A stretch of DNA of 42,830 nucleotides from a virus, in IMG/VR virus record IMGVR_UViG_3300010413_000068, positions 1-42,830 of that record, one strand, 5' to 3'. How positions within the stretch are numbered: position 1 is the first letter of the stretch; every line of letters starts with the position of its first letter. The position numbers were made by a program, and so were the translations under genes. Shown piece by piece: positions 39,454 to 42,830 of this stretch. Under the pieces are notes generated by a model. The model had not been told where the DNA came from, searched no databases, and was given only the letters and a program-made list of their open reading frames with translations.

Positions 39454-40046
39454 ATCACCATCCCCCACACGTACAGCACTGCGACAAGCGAGGTCGCTGT
39501 GATTAGCCTACCCATGTAGTTGCGGTTCAGCCAGAAATGGGCTATTACCAATGATGCGATACCGTAGAATAAAATCGGTGCAGACAGGTAAGCTATTAAG
39601 TGCCAGTTTGGAAGGTTTATGAATATGGAAATCATTGAACTTGAAATAATGAAGATCGACAGTTTGTAAGTTATATTAGCTGCCCTTATATCTATAGCTT
39701 CCCTATTTTCGCTTTCACTCATTGATGCTATATAAATCATCATAAATGCAAAAATCATCATATAAATATGGATAATTCCGAAGTATGGTGTATTGGGAAA
39801 GATGACTAATATGCAAGCGGTAGATTCTACCGCAAAAGATGCGCTGTGTGCATATTTTCTTAGATCATTGGTGTCGCTTTTGCCTTGTAAATATTTATAT
39901 AAGTATCCGATATGAACGAATACCGGAACGCCAATTAATGAACAAAGTATCGGATGAGATTTCCATTCATTAAGAGCGAGGATTCCGAAAATAATATATA
40001 GAATATGGAGAATTGATTCTGCTATACGCCTTTTATTGCTGTCCAT
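39450..40046 (-). CDS. Multi-span membrane protein, 198 aa
   Basis: Start at ATG 40046 after AAGGAGAACATC. At least five, probably six, hydrophobic segments alternate with short polar loops (for example SILHILYIIFGILAL, IIHIYMMIFAFMMIYIA and LITATSLVAVLYVWGMV). No transport or enzyme motif is seen. Full-length polytopic proteins are unusual in small phages. Candidates are a superinfection-exclusion factor or an acquired host gene. A structured RNA lies just upstream (40071-40156). Confidence 0.72.
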   Translation of the reverse strand: MDSNKRRIAESILHILYIIFGILALNEWKSHPILCSLIGVPVFVHIGYLYKYLQGKSDTNDLRKYAHSASFAVESTACILVIFPNTPYFGIIHIYMMIFAFMMIYIASMSESENREAIDIRAANITYKLSIFIISSSMISIFINLPNWHLIAYLSAPILFYGIASLVIAHFWLNRNYMGRLITATSLVAVLYVWGMVI

Positions 40047-40070
40047 GATGTTCTCCTTAAAATTAGCCGT

Positions 40071-40156
40071 CCCGTGGAGTAGCCACACGCAACAATTAAT
40101 CTTCCGAGTAATTAACTGTGCGCCCCGGAATCCTTTCGGGTATCCGCATCCACGGG
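40071..40156 (-). ncRNA. Candidate structured RNA (three-way junction), leader of the membrane-protein gene
   Basis: On the - strand, an 86-nt stretch is closed by a perfect 8-bp helix, CCCGTGGA (40156-40149) with TCCACGGG (40078-40071). Inside are a 7-bp hairpin CCCGAAA-GGA-TTCCGGG (one G-U) and a longer arm CGCAC/GTGTG with an AT-rich inner stem TTAAT/ATTAA. An alternative hairpin GTGG-CTACT-CCAC would compete with the closing helix. It starts 12 bases after the upstream gene's stop and ends 25 bases before the membrane-protein ATG. No known riboswitch or ribozyme core is recognised. The same pairings exist on the + strand. Confidence 0.6.
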
Positions 40157-40167
40157 CAAGCTAAACT

Positions 40168-40521
40168 TTATCCTTCAGCGGGAAGTATATGATTCCCCAG
40201 TGGGTTCCCGTCCTTGTCCTCGAAAGTAATATCTCCCGGTTGCGCTACATCATCATCAAACTCGATGAACCCGACTTCATTTCCATCCTTCATGTGCGTA
40301 GCCGATGCGTAAGCAGCAGCAGTCTGAGTTTTCGTGAACGGGTATGTTACCGGGTTCACGCTCATGGCTCCCGCGTCCTGTCCTTCGAGATCAGCATGTT
40401 GTCCACCCTGCGCACCAACAACTACGCAAACAGCGATACCAGCGTCCTTCAAGTCCTCAAAAGATACCTGCCCGGTCGTAGCGTCCTTGGAATCTCTTGG
40501 GAAGTAAAACTTGGTGCTCAT
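40168..40521 (-). CDS. Protein of unknown function, 117 aa
   Basis: ATG 40521 follows AGGAGCAAAGAC. Mostly beta-like, rich in D, G, A and T. The segment GIAVCVVVGAQGGQHADLEG is a hydrophobic strand plus Gly-rich turn, and the C-terminus is acidic (IEFDDDVAQPGDITFEDKDG). It resembles small virion-type or carbohydrate-binding domains only generally. No family is recognised. Confidence 0.7.
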   Translation of the reverse strand: MSTKFYFPRDSKDATTGQVSFEDLKDAGIAVCVVVGAQGGQHADLEGQDAGAMSVNPVTYPFTKTQTAAAYASATHMKDGNEVGFIEFDDDVAQPGDITFEDKDGNPLGNHILPAEG

Positions 40522-40542
40522 GTCTTTGCTCCTATCGTTGGT

Positions 40543-40562
40543 TAATGCCCTGTTGGGCGTTA
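40543..40562 (-). other. Hairpin between leftward genes
   Basis: TAATGCCC (40543-40550) and GGGCGTTA (40555-40562) pair with one G-U and a four-base loop, a stable stem lying 21 bases upstream of the ATG at 40521. There is no U-tract after it on either strand, so it is more likely an RNA-processing or stability element than a terminator. Confidence 0.55.
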
Positions 40563-40564
40563 TG

Positions 40565-40759
40565 CTAAAACGCACGTTTGTATGCTGATACAATCATTAC
40601 AATTGTTGCACATATATAACATAAAGACATTGGTATATAGAAAAACAATGACGATTTACCAAGTGTTTCATAGGCGAAAACAAAAGATCCAATTATTGCT
40701 GCTCCCAAAGAAGTCCAAAGCAAACATAATGTAACAATAATCAATATAGGAACTATCAT
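40565..40759 (-). CDS. Two-span membrane protein, 64 aa
   Basis: ATG 40759 follows GGAGGAGTC and overlaps the preceding stop. Two hydrophobic stretches (VPILIIVTLCLLWTSLGAAI and FFYIPMSLCYICATIVMI) form a membrane hairpin. Function unknown. Confidence 0.7.
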   Translation of the reverse strand: MIVPILIIVTLCLLWTSLGAAIIGSFVFAYETLGKSSLFFYIPMSLCYICATIVMIVSAYKRAF

Positions 40760-41043
40760 GACTCCTCCTTCATGGCCTTGTCTATAGCTTTTCGTATGTT
40801 CTTTTCTTGTGATGAAAAGTTCCAGTGCCATAGCTTTGTGCGATTGTTTTTACCATATCTGACCATTTCTTTATTTTTATTGAGCCAGTCCAACACTTCC
40901 TTATCCTTACGCAGCTCGGCGTTCTCCTGCTCGAGAGAACAGTTTATGATTTCGAGATCAAGACATTGCTGTTTTAGGTCAGCAACTTCATCCTCAAGAT
41001 CTGAAACTAACTCTTCGTATTTTTCTTTCCAATCGTTACCCAC
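40756..41043 (-). CDS. Coiled-coil protein, 95 aa
   Basis: The start is GTG at 41043 after GGAGGTGGATC. The frame extends further, but the upstream part lies within the next gene. Residues about 5-50 are a coiled coil (KYEELVSDLEDEVADLKQQ and CSLEQENAELRKDKEVL). The C-terminus is basic and helical. No family is recognised. Confidence 0.7.
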   Translation of the reverse strand: MGNDWKEKYEELVSDLEDEVADLKQQCLDLEIINCSLEQENAELRKDKEVLDWLNKNKEMVRYGKNNRTKLWHWNFSSQEKNIRKAIDKAMKEES

Positions 41044-41290
41044 GATCCACCTCCATCGTTTCCTTAGCCGCCTCGATGTGCGCCACACCTTTTAGCATCT
41101 TCTTGACGTTGTATTTAACGTTCGCAGCCTTGTTGCGCGGAGACTTCGTGCGCTTAGGGCTGTAGAAATCAGGGTCGATCTTGCTTTTAATCTGATAAGC
41201 CAACATGTCTCCAGTATCAAAATAGATAATAGATATTTGCGAAAGCCTGTTCTCGCGTTGGTAGACGCTCGTTAGGGGCGCGACTGGCAT
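41036..41290 (-). CDS. Basic protein of unknown function, 84 aa
   Basis: The start at ATG 41290 overlaps the HTH gene by 19 bases. The ribosome-binding site is weak, and an internal ATG at 41206 with GGAGAC close by is a possible alternative. The C-terminal half is strongly basic (KRTKSPRNKAANVKYNVKK). It may bind nucleic acid. No family is recognised. Confidence 0.6.
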   Translation of the reverse strand: MPVAPLTSVYQRENRLSQISIIYFDTGDMLAYQIKSKIDPDFYSPKRTKSPRNKAANVKYNVKKMLKGVAHIEAAKETMEVDRG

Positions 41291-41478
41291 TGCTTCACCA
41301 CGTATTCATCGTAGGCAACGTTTATCCTGGCTAGACAATATTCGTCTGTCGGTTCAGATTTTCCAGCCTTCCAACGCCAGAGCGTAGTCGTGTGAACGTC
41401 AAGCACACGCGCCAAATGGCTGTCGCTCCTGAACTTGCCCGAAGCGATCAGGGCTAAGATTTTCTCTTGATGGGTCAC
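41272..41478 (-). CDS. Helix-turn-helix regulator, 68 aa
   Basis: The segment FRSDSHLARVLDVHTTTLWR (16-35) with the following WKAGKSEPTD is a HTH of the XRE/Cro or YdaS type (helix 2 S-H-L-A-R-V-L-D-V, recognition helix H-T-T-T-L-W-R-W). It is a small DNA-binding protein and the second protein-coding gene of the leftward operon. It is a likely controller of the divergent promoters 400-600 bases upstream, where a repeated TGCATATGCA palindrome occurs. Confidence 0.78.
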   Translation of the reverse strand: MTHQEKILALIASGKFRSDSHLARVLDVHTTTLWRWKAGKSEPTDEYCLARINVAYDEYVVKQCQSRP

Positions 41479-41696
41479 TTTGACTCCTTGGTAACTTTAT
41501 CAACAATTGCATCACAGATATAATTCCAGTCTTTAATGGCTTCTTCTTCTACTTCTTCATTACTTCTTGAGAATCGTCTTGCAATAGGGCCTTGCATACA
41601 GCAATCATGGCACATAACATAAAGATCTCCGCTTGCTGCATCAAGCAAAAATATGCTTGCGGTTCCACCGCACAAACCACAATCTTTTATTTCCAC
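41475..41696 (-). CDS. Lar-like restriction-alleviation zinc protein, 73 aa
   Basis: The start is GTG at 41696 after GGAGGGGGTC. CGLCGG (6-11), then VMCHDCCMQGP (about 27-37) and a C-terminal EEEAIKDWNYI. This order (C-x-x-C-G, C-x-x-C, G-P, then A-I-x-x-W-N) is that of the Lar restriction-alleviation family (PF14354), which moderates host type I restriction. It is the first protein-coding gene of the leftward operon, as expected for an early counter-defence gene. Confidence 0.75.
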   Translation of the reverse strand: MEIKDCGLCGGTASIFLLDAASGDLYVMCHDCCMQGPIARRFSRSNEEVEEEAIKDWNYICDAIVDKVTKESK

Positions 41697-41720
41697 GACC
41701 CCCTCCTTTAGTTTAAAATC

Positions 41721-41864
41721 GCGGGAAGGCAGGATATGAACCTGCAACCTGAACGGTTCTTACGACTCCTAGACCGCTACGCTTATGGACTGGTCGACCA
41801 CAGTGCGTCTACTTATATCGACTTTTCGGTTAAATATGTCGAAACCGCTTCCGCCACTTCCCGC
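41721..41864 (-). ncRNA. tRNA-like structured RNA, 144 nt
   Basis: On the - strand the ends pair as an 8-bp helix, GCGGGAAG (41864-41857) with CTTCCCGC (41728-41721). A T arm GCAGG-TTCATAT-CCTGC precedes the 3' end, and a variable arm AACC-GTTCA-GGTT lies before it, as in class II (Leu/Ser) tRNAs. The 5' side reads TGGCGGAAGCGGT and later AGACGCAC, the D-arm pattern of tRNA-Leu, but about 32 extra bases separate them. About 25 more bases lie in the anticodon region, and no normal 7-base anticodon loop is found. It could be an intron-bearing, degenerate or remodelled tRNA, or a leader RNA. Transcription from the leftward promoter would begin some 15 bases before it. Confidence 0.6.
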
Positions 41865-41887
41865 TAAAAGAACATTATCCACGACCA

Positions 41888-41916
41888 AATATACCACTGC
41901 ATATGCACCTTGTCAA
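41888..41916 (-). promoter_or_regulatory. Leftward early promoter
   Basis: On the - strand: -35 TTGACA (complement of 41911-41916), 17-base spacer, -10 TATATT (complement of 41888-41893). It is nearly perfect sigma70 consensus and drives the tRNA-like RNA and the accessory operon. The spacer contains the palindrome TGCATATGCA (41898-41907). Confidence 0.82.
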
Positions 41917-41940
41917 TACCTCCTGCTCCATCGGGGAGCA
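41898..41940. promoter_or_regulatory. Operator region between divergent early promoters
   Basis: TGCATATGCA (41898-41907) lies in the spacer of the leftward promoter and recurs at 42082-42091 in the spacer of the second rightward promoter. Between the two facing -35 boxes lies the dyad TGCTCC-ATCGG-GGAGCA (41924-41940). Symmetry and position suit binding by a small HTH dimer such as the one encoded at 41272-41478. The binding itself is not shown by sequence. Confidence 0.55.
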
Positions 41941-41941
41941 C

Positions 41942-41970
41942 TTGACACTTACCTCTATTTACCTTATCTT
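41942..41970 (+). promoter_or_regulatory. First rightward early promoter
   Basis: TTGACA (41942-41947), 17-base spacer and TATCTT (41965-41970). It faces the leftward promoter with 25 bases between the -35 boxes. Transcripts would pass the terminator-like hairpin at 42020-42049 before the first gene at 42128. The interval 41865-42127 contains no credible protein gene, only these control elements. Confidence 0.78.
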
Positions 41971-42019
41971 ACTTATGAGGGCAGCCAAGGCCCTTTCCAT
42001 GATGACCTTCTTTGTTGGG

Positions 42020-42049
42020 AGCCCGGTGGTGATGCGCCGGGTTCTTTTT
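42020..42049 (+). terminator. Leader terminator / possible attenuator
   Basis: AGCCCGG (42020-42026) pairs with CCGGGTT (42037-42043, one G-U), then CTTTTT. It has the form of an intrinsic terminator, yet it lies between a strong promoter and the genes it should serve. GGGAGC (42017-42022) can instead pair with GCTCCC (42052-42057), which overlaps the terminator stem, so alternative folds could switch it off. It may regulate read-through into the early genes. Confidence 0.62.
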
Positions 42050-42074
42050 GTGCTCCCGGAGTTCATTCCACCTC

Positions 42075-42103
42075 TTGCGCTTGCATATGCACGGTTGTAT
42101 ATT
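42075..42103 (+). promoter_or_regulatory. Second rightward early promoter
   Basis: TTGCGC (42075-42080), 17-base spacer and TATATT (42098-42103), lying after the terminator hairpin and 25 bases before the ATG at 42128. The -35 is weaker. Its spacer has the same TGCATATGCA palindrome as the leftward promoter, so both could answer to one regulator. Confidence 0.6.
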
Positions 42104-42127
42104 GTGACCAACAACAAGGAGGAAGTC

Positions 42128-42331
42128 ATGAAGTATACCATCATCACAGCAACGTTTGAGTGGGAAGGGAAGACGTACCATCCCACATACTGCCAGGGTC
42201 AGCTATTCTTTCCTGACATCGAGATTACGGCTCGCCATCTTCGAGTCCTGAGCCAGCAGTTCCGCGCAAAGTGCTACGAAGCTATCGACTCCACGGACGC
42301 GGTTACGCATACTGTGGAGATCCCATCATGA
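42128..42331 (+). CDS. First gene of the rightward early operon, unknown function, 67 aa
   Basis: The frame is open from further upstream, but ATG 42128 follows AAGGAGGAAGTC and lies downstream of the promoters. KYTIITATFEWEGKTYHPTY is beta-like and the C-terminal half is helical (ITARHLRVLSQQFRAKCYEA). No family is recognised. It is coupled to the next gene by ATGA. Confidence 0.7.
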   Translation: MKYTIITATFEWEGKTYHPTYCQGQLFFPDIEITARHLRVLSQQFRAKCYEAIDSTDAVTHTVEIPS

Positions 42332-42666
42332 AACAGATAATCGAAATGACTCACGAAGAGTGGAAACAGCGGGGACGCGAGTTGTTTGGTGATGATCCAA
42401 AAGAGTGGAGATTCGTGTGTCCTTCGTGCGGTCATGTCCAGACGTTCAATGATTTTCTGGCATTAGATATGGTTCCAGAAGACGTTGAAAAATACGTTGG
42501 ATTTAGCTGTATAGGTCGTTTTGATGGACATGGCGACACGGACATATGTAGTGGTAAAAGTCCGTGCAATTATACGGCAGGCGGCTTATTAAATATCAAC
42601 CCAATCAAGGTTATCATCGGAGAAAATCATCGTTATGTATTCGCTTTCGAGGAGGACAAATCATGA
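42328..42666 (+). CDS. VVA0879-type phage zinc protein, 112 aa
   Basis: The start at ATG 42328 is used; the frame is open further upstream. FVCPSCGHVQTFNDF (about 29-43) carries a C-x-x-C pair, GFSCIGRFDG (about 58-67) and KSPCNYTAGGLLNINPIKV (about 78-96) carry further cysteines, and VFAFEE lies near the end. This set of motifs is that of a widespread phage family (VVA0879-like) of unknown function with a probable zinc site. It is coupled to the flanking genes by 4-bp overlaps. Confidence 0.8.
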   Translation: MKQIIEMTHEEWKQRGRELFGDDPKEWRFVCPSCGHVQTFNDFLALDMVPEDVEKYVGFSCIGRFDGHGDTDICSGKSPCNYTAGGLLNINPIKVIIGENHRYVFAFEEDKS

Positions 42667-42830
42667 TAACCTACGAGTTTGGCGCGATGCACCTACAGTC
42701 TGAATACAAGGCTATCAACTTCAGACGTGCATTGACGGAAAATGTCAAGTGTCCGGAAATTCCGGATAGTTACCCGAGCCTTACCGTTTACAACGCCGCA
42801 AAGCTGTTACGCCTTCCGAAATGGATGCGC
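42663..42830 (+). CDS. Small protein of unknown function, 5' part of a gene crossing the contig ends
   Basis: ATG 42663 overlaps the preceding stop. The frame is open to the end of the window and continues at bases 145-168 after the repeat, giving 63 residues in total. It starts ITYEFGAMHLQSEYKAINF and contains a conserved-looking central region with P, S and Y. No family is recognised. The same protein's 3' end is listed at 1-168. Confidence 0.8.
   Translation, partial: MITYEFGAMHLQSEYKAINFRRALTENVKCPEIPDSYPSLTVYNAAKLLRLPKWMR
42687..42830. repeat. Direct terminal repeat, right copy
   Basis: Identical to 1-144. Joining the copies restores one reading frame across the junction and links the early promoters near 41900-42100 to the early genes at 165-8379, so these form one operon. 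Confidence 0.98.

Noticed and set aside
41785-42186. Open frames on either strand across the promoter region (41785-42159 +, 41959-42186 -)
   Set aside because: They overlap the tRNA-like RNA, three promoters and a terminator, show no ribosome-binding sites, and have atypical composition.

Overview
The window is a complete, or very nearly complete, genome of a tailed double-stranded DNA phage. Its first 144 bases recur exactly as its last 144 bases (1-144 = 42687-42830), and an open reading frame that starts at 42663 runs through the right end and continues in frame from base 1 to a stop at 166-168. The molecule is therefore circular, circularly permuted or terminally redundant, with about 42,686 unique bases. 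A terminase pair, portal, scaffold-like protein, capsid-like protein and very large tail and ejection-type proteins, with no tape-measure protein, point to a short-tailed (podovirus-like) phage. Several late proteins start with Sec-type signal peptides, and the lysis region holds an M15 peptidase and a protein with one membrane anchor and a beta-rich C-terminus. A Gram-negative host is therefore likely, but the host is not identifiable from sequence alone. No integrase, DNA polymerase or RNA polymerase is recognisable.

Layout: (1) 42128 to 42830, continuing 1 to 8379, + strand: an early operon of small unknown genes, a PD-(D/E)XK exonuclease with a putative single-strand annealing protein, tRNA-Leu(UAA), a C5-cytosine-methyltransferase-like protein, a putative replication initiator with iteron-like repeats inside its gene, and a DnaB-type helicase. 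(2) 8423-9369, - strand: a short cassette of an XRE-like regulator, a pentapeptide-repeat protein and a small unknown protein, ending in a clear terminator. (3) 9540-37151, + strand: the late region. It runs TerS, a block of very small genes, TerL, portal, scaffold, capsid, a capsid-associated protein and a 691-residue methyltransferase/glycosyltransferase fusion. It continues with connector, tail and ejection proteins, secreted fibre-like proteins and a lysis cassette that contains a second DNA methyltransferase. (4) 37136-41864, - strand: an accessory operon of small proteins (Lar-like antirestriction protein, HTH regulator, several membrane proteins, an ASCH-like protein). It is led by a 144-nt tRNA-like RNA and contains a second structured RNA at 40071-40156.

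Control: there are two divergent promoter regions. At 41888-42103 a leftward and two rightward sigma70-type promoters surround a dyad, a repeated 10-bp palindrome and a terminator or attenuator. At 9419-9502 a second divergent pair separates the regulator cassette from the late genes. A hairpin that hides the capsid gene's ribosome-binding site, and a strong hairpin after the capsid genes, suggest further control of virion protein amounts. The most unusual items are the three-domain FkbM methyltransferase/DUF616/GT-A fusion beside the capsid genes, the run of signal peptides among tail-fibre genes, and the two unexplained structured RNAs in the leftward operon. All functional calls come from motif recognition by eye. 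No database search was run.
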